Source: Benthortus sp964440495 (GTDB lineage: Archaea > Thermoproteota > Nitrososphaeria_A > Caldarchaeales > Wolframiiraptoraceae). Taken from it: a stretch of 15,720 bases of DNA. Under the pieces are notes generated by a model. It saw nothing but the letters and a program-made list of their open reading frames with translations. It did no database searches and was not told the DNA's origin. This document shows positions 7,092 through 13,757 of this stretch, piece by piece. The stretch spans positions 1-15,720 of the forward strand of contig CAYTSD010000030.1 in assembly GCA_964440495.1 (NCBI GenBank), written 5' to 3'. Both the position numbers and the translations under genes were made by a program. Numbering within the stretch: position 1 is the stretch's first letter; every line of letters starts with the position of its first letter.

Positions 7092-7484
7092 ATGGCCGCG
7101 GAAGATAACCCCATCGTCAGGATGCTGGGCTGGAGGGTTAGGAAACTTAGCCTCAAGGAGGTTGCGATGGTGTTGGCCGCCCTCGCTTCGATGGGTGACG
7201 GCGTCTTCACCCTAACCGACCTCATAGAAGCTCTCCCACCAGAGTTCGGTAGAAGTAGGAAGAAGAGGCGGAGTGTTGGGACACTTCTCCAAAACCTAGC
7301 CAACCTCGGGTACCTCTCGAAGCCGAGTGAGCGGAAGTGGGTTAAGAACACGCCCACCCTCAGCCACTTCCTCAGCCAATCCGTCTTGGAGCTCTCCTCA
7401 CTCGAGAAGGAGATGAAGCCTCCTCAGCCCCCCTCTGAGAAGATTGTCGGCTCAAGGGAGAAGCTTCATCGGCGCTCATTCTGA
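7092..7484 (+). CDS. Winged-helix protein, partner of the coiled-coil protein, function unknown
   Basis: The 130-residue product has a predicted winged-helix fold at about 20-90. Helices are seen at SLKEVAMVLAALASM, FTLTDLIEAL and SVGTLLQNLANLGYL, followed by a basic wing (SKPSERKWVKNTP). A low-complexity tail follows. A Shine-Dalgarno (GGAGGT, 7080-7085) overlaps the upstream stop and lies six bases from the ATG, so translation is coupled to the coiled-coil gene. The last 113 bases overlap the convergent hjc gene on the other strand. There the protein is a proline/serine/lysine-rich tail, so the overlap probably arose by loss of a stop codon. It may be a DNA-binding regulator or a kleisin-like partner; neither can be decided here. 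Confidence 0.7.
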   Translation: MAAEDNPIVRMLGWRVRKLSLKEVAMVLAALASMGDGVFTLTDLIEALPPEFGRSRKKRRSVGTLLQNLANLGYLSKPSERKWVKNTPTLSHFLSQSVLELSSLEKEMKPPQPPSEKIVGSREKLHRRSF

Positions 7485-7884
7485 GGATTATCGAGCCTTC
7501 CCAGTCCATCGGTATCTCGACGAACCTCCACTTCCTCCCAAGGAATCTCGCAGCTAGTATGGGCTTCGGCTTTATCTCGGCGCCGCAGTGGGGACAGCGT
7601 ATAGTGAATCTTCTACAGAACTCTAGGAGCCTCGCTACTTGGTTCTCGTTGAGCATCACATAGGACTTTCCACTCGACTTAACCTCTATTGCCAGAAGCT
7701 CGCCTCCGTCCACGGCTATGATGTCGGGCTTAGCCATCTTTCCAGAGCCGCTTCCAGGGGTTCTCACCGCATAGAACCCCGGCCTACCCTTCTTCACAAA
7801 CCTCTGGACTAGATAGTACTCCCCCTCATAGCCCATCCGAGCCTTATAGCGCGGCGAGCTAGGCTTCCTCGGCTTCCTCGGCAT
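7372..7884 (-). CDS. hjc: Holliday junction resolvase, Hjc family
   Basis: The archaeal resolvase cuts four-way DNA junctions with a PD-(D/E)xK nuclease fold. Numbered from the ATG at 7890, it has the N-terminal acidic residue in GYEGEYYLVQRF (E24), the serine loop RTPGSGSGK, then KPDIIAV (D56) and LLAIEVKSS (E69, K71). All catalytic positions are present. It differs from typical Hjc in a C92-C99-C102 cluster (CPHC with one more Cys) after the catalytic core, and in a Ser/Arg-rich tail of about 30 residues that overlaps the winged-helix gene. I prefer the second ATG (7884, 170 residues) because it lies 27 nt from a TATA box; the ATG at 7890 would be only 21 nt away. The class is Hjc-like with high confidence; the exact subfamily is less certain. 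Confidence 0.87.
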   Translation of the reverse strand: MPRKPRKPSSPRYKARMGYEGEYYLVQRFVKKGRPGFYAVRTPGSGSGKMAKPDIIAVDGGELLAIEVKSSGKSYVMLNENQVARLLEFCRRFTIRCPHCGAEIKPKPILAARFLGRKWRFVEIPMDWEGSIILRMSADEASPLSRQSSQRGAEEASSPSRVRRAPRRIG

Positions 7885-7905
7885 AGCCATTACCCGGTAG
7901 AGACA

Positions 7906-7915
7906 GGATTTATGG
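7906..7915 (-). promoter_or_regulatory. TATA-like box for hjc
   Basis: CCATAAATCC on the minus strand, 27 nt from the ATG at 7884. The 7891-7999 interval holds this and a plus-strand promoter for eL13. Confidence 0.5.
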
Positions 7916-7962
7916 TGTCTTATTCGAGGAGGTTTAAGTATTATCGAGAGACTCTGGAGGAA

Positions 7963-7972
7963 ACCTTTTAGA
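7963..7972 (+). promoter_or_regulatory. TATA-like box for eL13-glyA unit
   Basis: ACCTTTTAGA centred about 32 nt upstream of the eL13 ATG at 8000. A second AT-rich element (GTTTAAGTATTA) at 7932-7943 is an alternative. Confidence 0.35.
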
Positions 7973-7999
7973 GATGCTTCTCAACCTCTAGAGCCAAGA

Positions 8000-8218
8000 A
8001 TGAGCGTTCCAAGAGCAGTGGTTAGGAGAAAGCATAGGAACGTGGTGAAGGTTAGGATAGGTAGAGGCTTCTCCCGTAGAGAGCTTGAGGCAGTTGGACT
8101 AAATGTTAGGGAGGCGCGTAAGCTCGGCCTCTACATAGATGAGAGGAGGAGAAGTATGAGGGAGGAGAACGTTGAGGTTCTCCGGAGATTCCTGAAAGAG
8201 GTTGGAAGAGATGGTTAA
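8000..8218 (+). CDS. rpl13e: Large-subunit ribosomal protein eL13, archaeal short form
   Basis: The 72-residue basic protein matches the core of eL13. It has a basic N-terminus, RIGRGFSRRELEAVGLNVRE (the conserved GrGFS..EL...GL), then ARKLGLYIDERRRSMREENV (the conserved ArklGi.vD.RR.S...N). In archaea the protein has a patchy distribution and is mainly found in the TACK group, which helps place the organism. The ATG start at 8000 gives the full family length. It overlaps the SHMT-family gene by eight bases (ATGGTTAA), so the two are translationally coupled, a pairing I do not recognise as a standard ribosomal operon. Confidence 0.88.
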   Translation: MSVPRAVVRRKHRNVVKVRIGRGFSRRELEAVGLNVREARKLGLYIDERRRSMREENVEVLRRFLKEVGRDG

Positions 8219-9383
8219 GGCGATAGATTTAATCAAGGAGCATGAACGCTACCGTAGGAAGACCCTGAACCTGATTCCAAGCGAGAATATCCTGAGCCCG
8301 CTGGCACTGAAGGTACTCTCAACAGACCTGGCTGGAAGATACTCCCATAGACCAGAATACTATGGTGGAACAAGGTTCATCCAAGAGCTCTGGAACTATG
8401 CGGAGGAGCTTACACGCAAGCTCTTCAAGGCCGAGTATGTGCTACTCGAACCAATAGCTGGACATATAGCGGCAATCCTGACAGCATACACGTTCGCCAC
8501 CGGTGGGAAGCTTGCGGCTCTCCCAGCGGAGCAGGGTGGATACCCAGGATATGAGCCGACGAAGATACCTGACCTACTCAAGATAGACTTGGTTCGGCTT
8601 CCAGGGACAAGCGAGTATCTTCTACCACTCGTGGAGGAGAGCTTAGAGGTCATTAGAAGAGAGAAGCCTGAGCTACTAGTTCTAGGGGGAAGCATGATAC
8701 TCTTCCCCCACCCTGTAAGAGAACTCTCCGAAGCGGTCCACGAATATGGTGGGGTAGTAGCATACGACGCCTCACACGTCCTCGGGCTAATAGCAGGCGG
8801 GCAATTCCAGGACCCGTTGAGAGAGGGAGCGGACATACTCTATGCCTCGACCCACAAAACATTTCCAGGGCCTCAGGGAGCCTTGATACTGACTAACGAT
8901 GAGAAGCTCTATGAGAGGCTTAGGGAGAATATTTACCACAAGATTGTCGACAATATTCACCTCAATAGGCTTGCGGCCTTTGCGATTACCTTAGAGGAGA
9001 TGCGGAGGTTCGGGAAGGCTTATGCTAAGAGGATTGTGGAGAACTCCTATGAGCTTGCGTCGGCTCTTGACTCGATGGGCGTCTCCGTAAAGGCCAAGGA
9101 CAAGGGCTACACAAAGTCTCATCAAGTTGTCTTGAATATTCCTGAAAGCGAGGCCAGGATAGGTCTAAGGAACAGGCTTGAGGAATGTGGGATAATAACC
9201 GATGGAGACCTGAGGCTTGGGACGGGGGAGATTTCGAGGAGAGGTATGGGTAAGAGGGAGATGAGGAGAATCGCGAGGCTCATCTATGATGCTATGGAGG
9301 GAGTTGACCCAAAAATTGTTAGAAGAAGGGTTGCGGAGCTTATGAGGAGGTTCAGTAAGCCGAAGTTCTGTTACCTCCCGTAG
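8211..9383 (+). CDS. glyA: Serine hydroxymethyltransferase family PLP enzyme (divergent)
   Basis: SHMT moves the serine hydroxymethyl group to a pterin carrier, producing glycine. Seen here, numbered from the ATG at 8211: LNLIPSEN (E25), RPEYYGG, the LGGSMILFPHPVREL segment shared with Sulfolobus GlyA, YDASHVLGL (D186, H189), the PLP lysine in STHKTFPGPQGA (K216), GYTKSHQVVLN and a carboxylate-binding Arg in GTGEISRRGM. The GG-H-x2-H stretch that provides the histidine stacking on PLP is replaced by GGYPGY (about 109-114). It is therefore either a divergent SHMT or a paralogue with another substrate. A TTG at 8202 is a longer start, but the ATG at 8211 has GAGG at a good distance. The 3' end overlaps the AOR gene by 13 bases, tail to tail. 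Confidence 0.82.
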   Translation: MVKAIDLIKEHERYRRKTLNLIPSENILSPLALKVLSTDLAGRYSHRPEYYGGTRFIQELWNYAEELTRKLFKAEYVLLEPIAGHIAAILTAYTFATGGKLAALPAEQGGYPGYEPTKIPDLLKIDLVRLPGTSEYLLPLVEESLEVIRREKPELLVLGGSMILFPHPVRELSEAVHEYGGVVAYDASHVLGLIAGGQFQDPLREGADILYASTHKTFPGPQGALILTNDEKLYERLRENIYHKIVDNIHLNRLAAFAITLEEMRRFGKAYAKRIVENSYELASALDSMGVSVKAKDKGYTKSHQVVLNIPESEARIGLRNRLEECGIITDGDLRLGTGEISRRGMGKREMRRIARLIYDAMEGVDPKIVRRRVAELMRRFSKPKFCYLP

Positions 9384-11203
9384 AGTTTCTCAGCGGCTTC
9401 ATCCAACCCCAGTTGAACAAGTTTCTCCTTCTTAGGTCTCCCATCTTCATCCCATCCACGTTTCCGATAGTATAGGCTAAGCATATTCTCAAACTTCTCT
9501 TTATCTAGTTTTGTTCCCTTCGTCCCTCCCTCTGGAACAGGGTCTTCAAAGTCTCGCGCTGGAAGAGAGTCATCCCTCCTACCTATGCCCTTCCTCAGAA
9601 TGGCGATAACCCTGGTAAGGTTCCACACCTTCTCGGACCTCAGGAGTAGGTCGTCTAGGCTGAACTCTTTTCCAACGACGGCTGAGTAGGCCTCGGCATA
9701 GAAGTTCGGGTCTATTCCAAGCTCAACATAGTAGAGCCTGCAGACGCCTAGCATATCGAAGAGAGGGCGAATATGCTGTAGATAGATTACGCGCTCCACC
9801 TTGTCTTCGCTGTATTTGTCTCTTCCAACCTCTACGTCGTAGGTTATCGCCCATGAGCGGTTATGATGTGCTCCTATGTCCGCTGTGGCGTAGCTTAGGG
9901 CCATGGCTGGAGCGGCTCTATGGTCGTAGGCGCTTATCTCAAGCCCCTTAACATGCATCGCAAACTTTTCAGACCCCTTGTTTATTTTCTCTGAGAGCTT
10001 CCTGACACCTTCAGCCATTAGGTCTCCGAATCCCTCACGCTTAGCTATCATCTCTATCATCTTATAGACTGCTTCAGCGTCCCCCCACCTGGCTTCAAGG
10101 CCAAGCTCCTCCTTGCTTATCAACCCCTTCTCATAGCATTCCATGATGAATCCTATTACTGCTCCAGTTGAGATTGTATCCAACCCATAGTAGTCGCAGA
10201 GATAGTTCGCCTGCATAACTTTCTTCAGGTCGCCTATCCCAAGGTTTGAGCCGAGCATAGCTAGGTTCTCATAGTCTGCAACAGCCTTCTCCCCATCGGT
10301 TGGTATGAGGTGGCCGCATGGAATTATACAGTTAGAGCATGGGAGGGAAGCTATCTTAGCTTTTGCCACGGCTTCTCCGCCGATTTTGTCAGCATACTCA
10401 AAAGTTGTGCGCTGGAAGTTTAGTGTTGGAAGAGCTTCAACCTGGTTCGACCACTCCATCGTGCTCGTAGTCCCATACCTGCGCCAGGAGGTGTAGTTGG
10501 AGCTGCTTAGAACGGCTTTCTGGAATCTTCCCGCCACTTCTCTTAGTTTCTCTAAGTCGGCGACCCTAACCTCTCCACTCCCCCTTGTAACGATTGCCTT
10601 AAGGTTCTTCGAACCCATAACCGCGCCCATACCTGTCCTACCAGCCTGAGCATGCCTGAACTTCGCCCTATCCCAGTCAACATTTATCGCGGCGTACTTG
10701 ACAAGCTTCTCTCCAGCGATGCTTATGGTTGCTACCGAGCAGTCTCCATAACGTTGTGTGAGCTTCCTGTCAGCCTCCCTTGAGCCAAGTCCCCAGAGGT
10801 CGCTTGCAGAGTGTATCTCGACACGGCCATCTTCCACGAGCAGGTAGGATGGCTCAGGCGCTGCCCCCCTGATTAGGAGGGCGTCGAACCCAGCCCGCCT
10901 CATCCTGTATCCAAGGTATCCTCCGACGCTGCTGTCGCCGTAGATTCCCGTCGCAGGGCTTATCGCGGCGAAGCTTGTCTTCCCGCCACTCTGGAAGGCC
11001 GTAGCGTTCAATGGGCCTGTTGCCACGACTAGGAGGTTTGAGGGATGGGTTGCGTCAACTATCCTGTCAAGCTCCTTGAAGATGAAGTAGGCTGCCCAGC
11101 CTCTTCCTCCTATGAACCCATAGGCTAGCTTCTCGTCAACCTCTCTGTACCCTATCCTTCCATCGGAGAGGTCTACTTCGGCTATCCTTCCGTAGCCAAG
11201 CAT
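9371..11203 (-). CDS. aor: Aldehyde:ferredoxin oxidoreductase family, tungstopterin enzyme
   Basis: This 610-residue protein has the full length of the AOR family, which oxidises aldehydes to carboxylic acids with a bis-pterin tungsten centre and passes electrons to ferredoxin. The N-terminal pterin domain shows YGFIGGRGWAAYF, SGGKTSFAAISPATGIYGDS and AGRTGMGAVMGSKNLKAIV. The [4Fe-4S] ligands are CSNCIIPC (C289, C292, C296) and, far downstream, C488 in DMLGVCRLYY, the same spacing as in Pyrococcus AOR. The aldehyde substrate cannot be assigned, since AOR, FOR, GAPOR and WOR paralogues share these motifs. The ATG start is 27 nt from a TATA box at 11225-11235, so leaderless. No ferredoxin gene is adjacent; the MoaD-like gene at the window's start could serve the same cofactor. 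Confidence 0.93.
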   Translation of the reverse strand: MLGYGRIAEVDLSDGRIGYREVDEKLAYGFIGGRGWAAYFIFKELDRIVDATHPSNLLVVATGPLNATAFQSGGKTSFAAISPATGIYGDSSVGGYLGYRMRRAGFDALLIRGAAPEPSYLLVEDGRVEIHSASDLWGLGSREADRKLTQRYGDCSVATISIAGEKLVKYAAINVDWDRAKFRHAQAGRTGMGAVMGSKNLKAIVTRGSGEVRVADLEKLREVAGRFQKAVLSSSNYTSWRRYGTTSTMEWSNQVEALPTLNFQRTTFEYADKIGGEAVAKAKIASLPCSNCIIPCGHLIPTDGEKAVADYENLAMLGSNLGIGDLKKVMQANYLCDYYGLDTISTGAVIGFIMECYEKGLISKEELGLEARWGDAEAVYKMIEMIAKREGFGDLMAEGVRKLSEKINKGSEKFAMHVKGLEISAYDHRAAPAMALSYATADIGAHHNRSWAITYDVEVGRDKYSEDKVERVIYLQHIRPLFDMLGVCRLYYVELGIDPNFYAEAYSAVVGKEFSLDDLLLRSEKVWNLTRVIAILRKGIGRRDDSLPARDFEDPVPEGGTKGTKLDKEKFENMLSLYYRKRGWDEDGRPKKEKLVQLGLDEAAEKLYGR

Positions 11204-11224
11204 GGGTTGATTGAAGTTCTTTAT

Positions 11225-11235
11225 GACTTAAATCT
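11225..11235 (-). promoter_or_regulatory. TATA box for AOR gene
   Basis: AGATTTAAGTC on the minus strand, centred 27 nt from the ATG. It lies in the 44-base gap after nreA, so AOR can be expressed independently of it. Confidence 0.6.
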
Positions 11236-11247
11236 TCTCTCCCCTCA

Positions 11248-12513
11248 TTAGAGGTAGCTTGTTAGGAGCCTCTGCTCCCTATGGTATCTGAGAAGCCTGC
11301 TCACACTTTCCCAGACACGGCTGGGGGTCCAGAGAGTCTCCTCTAAAGCCTCCATGGCCTCGGCTAGGCTGCTGAACCTTCGAGGATTCCTAGCTAGAGC
11401 CTGCCTACATATCTCCCTGAACCTCCACACTCCTAGGGGTATCCAGCCCTCCCTGACCTCGGCGAAGACAAGGGCTGAAGCCTGCCTCCTAAGCCTCATC
11501 AACTTCTCCAGGACGGGGAGCCTCAAGGCATGATACGCTCCTCCAACATTCTCCGGGTACCTGTCAACGTCTCCGGGAAGCTCGGAGTCCTGGTAGAGGG
11601 TGTAGTAGCCCTGCTTATGCCAGATCTCGACCACCTCGAACATCCATGGCCCGGGTAGGAGGAGGACTGCTACGTGGTTGTGGTGGGCTTCATGGCTGTA
11701 GAGCAGGTAGTCGCTGAGCCACGGATATCCTCTAACTCTGGCTCTCAGGCTCTTGCCCAGGAGGTCGTCGACGGCGGTTATACTCCACTCGGTTGGAACA
11801 AGTCTACGCCAAGGCTTCAGCCCTAGGAGGCCGAGGGAGAGGAGCCTGACGATGTGAGCCTCATCTATCCCAGAGCTATAGAGCATGGTGACTGCCTCGG
11901 AGGCCTTCAAGTCAACGTCGGAGACAGCCTTCTCCACAGCCCTCGGGACTGCAGGGTTCTCGGCCACGATAGCCTTCTCCAAGGGGGCTGAAGGCCCTGT
12001 AGGCGCGGACCTCACACGGAAACCTGGCATAAGCCTCGGCTCCTTGCTCAGCCTCATCTCGACATCGGTAGGCGCATAGGCCATGGCGAGTTCTTGGAAT
12101 GTCTGGAGGAGCCGTGGAGGGTTACGGGCGGCCTCAACCCTTAGAGGAGTCTTCCCCCTAACCAGGCTAAGCCTCATCTTCAGCAAGGTCTCCAGCGGAA
12201 GATTAACCCACAGACTGTAGCGCTCCATTAGGCTTGTATCGGCCTGGATTGGGGGGACAAGTGGGCCGACTAGAACCTTTGGGTAGCCCCATGAGCCGAT
12301 GAGGGCTGAGGGTGGGGAGGAGCCGAACACCGTCTTCGAATGCTCAACCCTCCGGAGTAGGTCTCTCACATCCTTCAAATATGGGCAGATATCGAGTCTA
12401 CATCTCTTAAAATCTCCTCCACAGACTGGGCACGGCACTCTACGCTCCTCCCCGAGTTCGCCTCTCCCAGCAAACCTGTATAGCCTGACCTGAACCAACC
12501 TACACCTTAACAA
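11248..12513 (-). CDS. nreA: Archaeal DNA repair protein NreA family (COG1602) with C-terminal PIP box
   Basis: Nre proteins work with PCNA in archaeal DNA damage repair. The N-terminus has a four-Cys zinc finger (C28, C31, C38, C43). The family signature KTVFGSSPPSALIGSWGYPK, followed by VLVGPLVPP, lies at about residues 60-88, with FRVRSAPTGPSAPLEKA and YHALRLPVLEKL further on. The protein ends in QRLLTSYL (414-421), a match to the PCNA-interacting PIP box (Q-x2-L-x2-Y-L), which is a known feature of the family. The 421-residue length is normal. The start is unclear: TTG at 12513 is 22 nt and TTG at 12498 is 37 nt from the TATA-like box, with no Shine-Dalgarno. The promoter lies in or at the end of the decayed mazG copy. 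Confidence 0.88.
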   Translation of the reverse strand: MLRCRLVQVRLYRFAGRGELGEERRVPCPVCGGDFKRCRLDICPYLKDVRDLLRRVEHSKTVFGSSPPSALIGSWGYPKVLVGPLVPPIQADTSLMERYSLWVNLPLETLLKMRLSLVRGKTPLRVEAARNPPRLLQTFQELAMAYAPTDVEMRLSKEPRLMPGFRVRSAPTGPSAPLEKAIVAENPAVPRAVEKAVSDVDLKASEAVTMLYSSGIDEAHIVRLLSLGLLGLKPWRRLVPTEWSITAVDDLLGKSLRARVRGYPWLSDYLLYSHEAHHNHVAVLLLPGPWMFEVVEIWHKQGYYTLYQDSELPGDVDRYPENVGGAYHALRLPVLEKLMRLRRQASALVFAEVREGWIPLGVWRFREICRQALARNPRRFSSLAEAMEALEETLWTPSRVWESVSRLLRYHREQRLLTSYL

Positions 12514-12527
12514 ATTATCCGCAAGGC

Positions 12528-12539
12528 TAAGTATTTTTC
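12528..12539 (-). promoter_or_regulatory. TATA-like box for nreA
   Basis: GAAAAATACTTA on the minus strand, about 22 nt before the TTG at 12513. It sits at the 3' end of the mazG pseudogene. Confidence 0.45.
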
Positions 12540-12690
12540 ACCCAGGAGGACATCTACATCTCCCTTGAGAAAGGCGTCCGCACCCTCTCCAGCCTCTGAG
12601 AGCATCCATATCAAGATCTTCTCAGCCCCTCGCCTCATCCCTCCTAAGATAGATCTCTGCCACGAGTTTTTGGACGTCCCTTAGCTCCAT
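12540..12690 (-). pseudogene. Frameshifted, truncated second copy of mazG
   Basis: Read on the minus strand, 12690-12622 gives MELRDVQKLVAEIYLRRD..., then a stop after 22 codons. Shifting frame at 12626 continues the same protein: AEKILIWMLSEAGEGADAFLK followed by GD. Joined, this matches residues 1-45 of the intact MazG at 13758-14048 at 34 of 45 positions. A loss of two bases (or gain of one) in the RGA region explains the shift. Similarity ends near 12558, before the second catalytic motif (ExxD), so the copy lacks half the active site and the zinc-ribbon tail. No protein of use could be made without frameshifting. It lies about 1.1 kb from the intact gene, in the same orientation. Confidence 0.85.
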
Positions 12691-12730
12691 TTTGAGAAGA
12701 GTATTCAAGCCGTGAACACAACCTTTTCCA

Positions 12731-12740
12731 AGCTTAAGCT
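12731..12740. other. 10-bp palindrome upstream of the HEPN promoter
   Basis: AGCTTAAGCT is a perfect palindrome ending 17 bases before the TATA box of the toxin-antitoxin pair. It is a possible operator site, but a 10-bp palindrome can also occur by chance. Confidence 0.25.
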
Positions 12741-12757
12741 AAAACATTCTTCAAAAG

Positions 12758-12766
12758 CCTTAAATC
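12758..12766 (+). promoter_or_regulatory. TATA box for HEPN-MNT operon
   Basis: CCTTAAATC centred 28 nt upstream of the TTG at 12790, supporting that start and leaderless transcription. Confidence 0.6.
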
Positions 12767-12789
12767 GGGAGCCATATGATTAGGATCCG

Positions 12790-13191
12790 TTGAGTAGAGA
12801 AGAGATCAACCTTATGATGAGGAGGGCAAAAAACTTCATAGCCAATGCGAGACACTTGATCGAGGAAGGAATATATGATATAGCGGCATTCAGCGCGGAG
12901 CAAGCTGCGCAACTCTACCTTAAGGCAACCCTTCTCGAATTGATAGGAGATTATCCGAGGACACATTCGCTCATAAGGTTATTGGGCGAGCTTAGGAGGG
13001 TGGACGAGGATCTGATCATGAGATTCGTTAGAGAGAATAGACTGAAGCTCCACGCACTTGAAGACGCCTATCTAACTAGTAGGTACTTTGTTAGGGAATT
13101 TGACGAAGATGATGCCAAGGAGCTCCTAAAGGTTTCGGAGGAGGTGATAAGGCTCTGTGAGGAGCTTAGACATAAGCTGGGAGAGGGCTAA
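12790..13191 (+). CDS. HEPN-domain protein, toxin of a HEPN-MNT module
   Basis: This 133-residue, all-helical protein has the HEPN pattern: ARHLIEEGIYDIAAFSAEQA, then QLYLKATLLELIGDYPRTHS and an AYLTSRYF block. The RNase-type motif fits R81-x6-H88 (RENRLKLH). HEPN toxins of this class cleave RNA and are held inactive by the paired MNT nucleotidyltransferase, which in characterised systems adds AMP units to the HEPN protein. The start is TTG at 12790, chosen for the TATA box 28 nt before it. It is immediately upstream of and overlaps the MNT gene. In hyperthermophilic archaea such pairs are common and mobile, and the decayed genes on both sides fit acquisition here. RNase activity is not shown by sequence alone. 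Confidence 0.88.
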   Translation: MSREEINLMMRRAKNFIANARHLIEEGIYDIAAFSAEQAAQLYLKATLLELIGDYPRTHSLIRLLGELRRVDEDLIMRFVRENRLKLHALEDAYLTSRYFVREFDEDDAKELLKVSEEVIRLCEELRHKLGEG

Positions 13192-13504
13192 GATTTTAAG
13201 GGATTGGAGGAGATACATCGGTGAGATAGCGCACTCTGCGAAGAAGATTCTCGGGGATGATGCAAGGGTCTATGTATTCGGAAGCGCTGTGAGGGGAGAG
13301 CTCACGGCGATCTCGGATATAGATGTCCTAATAGTCTCGGGGAGAGTTCCTAAGTCGTTGATGGAGAGAGTTAAGCTGAAGCTCAGGATAATGGATTCAA
13401 GCGGCTTACCGGATCATAGTCCATTCGAACTCCATCTAGTGGATGAGAAGGAAGCCAAGCTATACTTCCACCACATTAAAGGTGATTATATGAGAGTAGC
13501 TTAA
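13157..13504 (+). CDS. MNT-type minimal nucleotidyltransferase, antitoxin of a HEPN-MNT module
   Basis: The product has the nucleotidyltransferase signature GSAVRGELTAISDIDVLIV, i.e. G42-S43-x10-D54-x-D56, with a third acidic position in FELHLVD. At about 103-115 residues it is a minimal NTase, lacking any C-terminal domain. In paired systems it AMPylates and neutralises the HEPN toxin. The start is uncertain. GTG at 13157 overlaps the HEPN gene by 35 bases. The first residues align poorly with other MNTs, and an ATT at 13193, just after the HEPN stop and preceded by GAGAGGG, would give a start at ILRDWRRYIGEI. The stop codon at 13502-13504 lies at the left edge of the uS19 fragment. Confidence 0.87.
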   Translation: MRSLDISWERAKILRDWRRYIGEIAHSAKKILGDDARVYVFGSAVRGELTAISDIDVLIVSGRVPKSLMERVKLKLRIMDSSGLPDHSPFELHLVDEKEAKLYFHHIKGDYMRVA

Positions 13505-13707
13505 GAAAGACGACAAAAACCCGTGCAAGGGATATGGTGATCCTGCCCGAGATGGTTGGAAAAGAGTTCATCCCCGTCGAGATCAAGCCCGAAATGATAG
13601 GCCGCAGGCTCGGAGAATCCGCAATAACGAATAAGCTCGTTAAGCATGGAAGAGCGGGAGTCGGCGTCTCTTACTCTGTTTCTAGAGCCTTATCTATGAA
13701 TGAGTAA
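13501..13707 (+). pseudogene. C-terminal fragment of ribosomal protein uS19 with internal deletion
   Basis: The plus-strand frame reads RKTTKTRARDMVILPEMVG directly joined to KEFIPVEIKPEMIGRRLGES, then AITNKLVKHGRAGVGVSYS and a TAA at 13705. This is the C-terminal half of archaeal uS19 (known pattern: KTHxRDMIILPEMVG, a short strand with VYNG, KEFVPVEIKPEMIGHYLGE, T-K-V-HG-PG-GA). The VYNG strand between PEMVG and KEF is missing, H-Y is replaced by R-R, and the N-terminal half is absent. Full uS19 is about 130-150 residues; about 68 codons remain. No stop interrupts the frame, and an ATG at 13534 could start a 57-residue product. It is most likely a remnant of an extra rpsS copy, since a genuine gene should lie in the S10 ribosomal cluster. 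Confidence 0.75.
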
Positions 13708-13757
13708 AGCTTTAACCTGCACTCCCTCAGCTTTAGGAATGAATTCTAAAAGGATTT

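Noticed and set aside
8396..8862. Minus-strand frames of up to 146 codons inside the SHMT-family gene
   Set aside because: Ser/Pro/Arg-rich compositions typical of antisense reading of a real gene; no motif.
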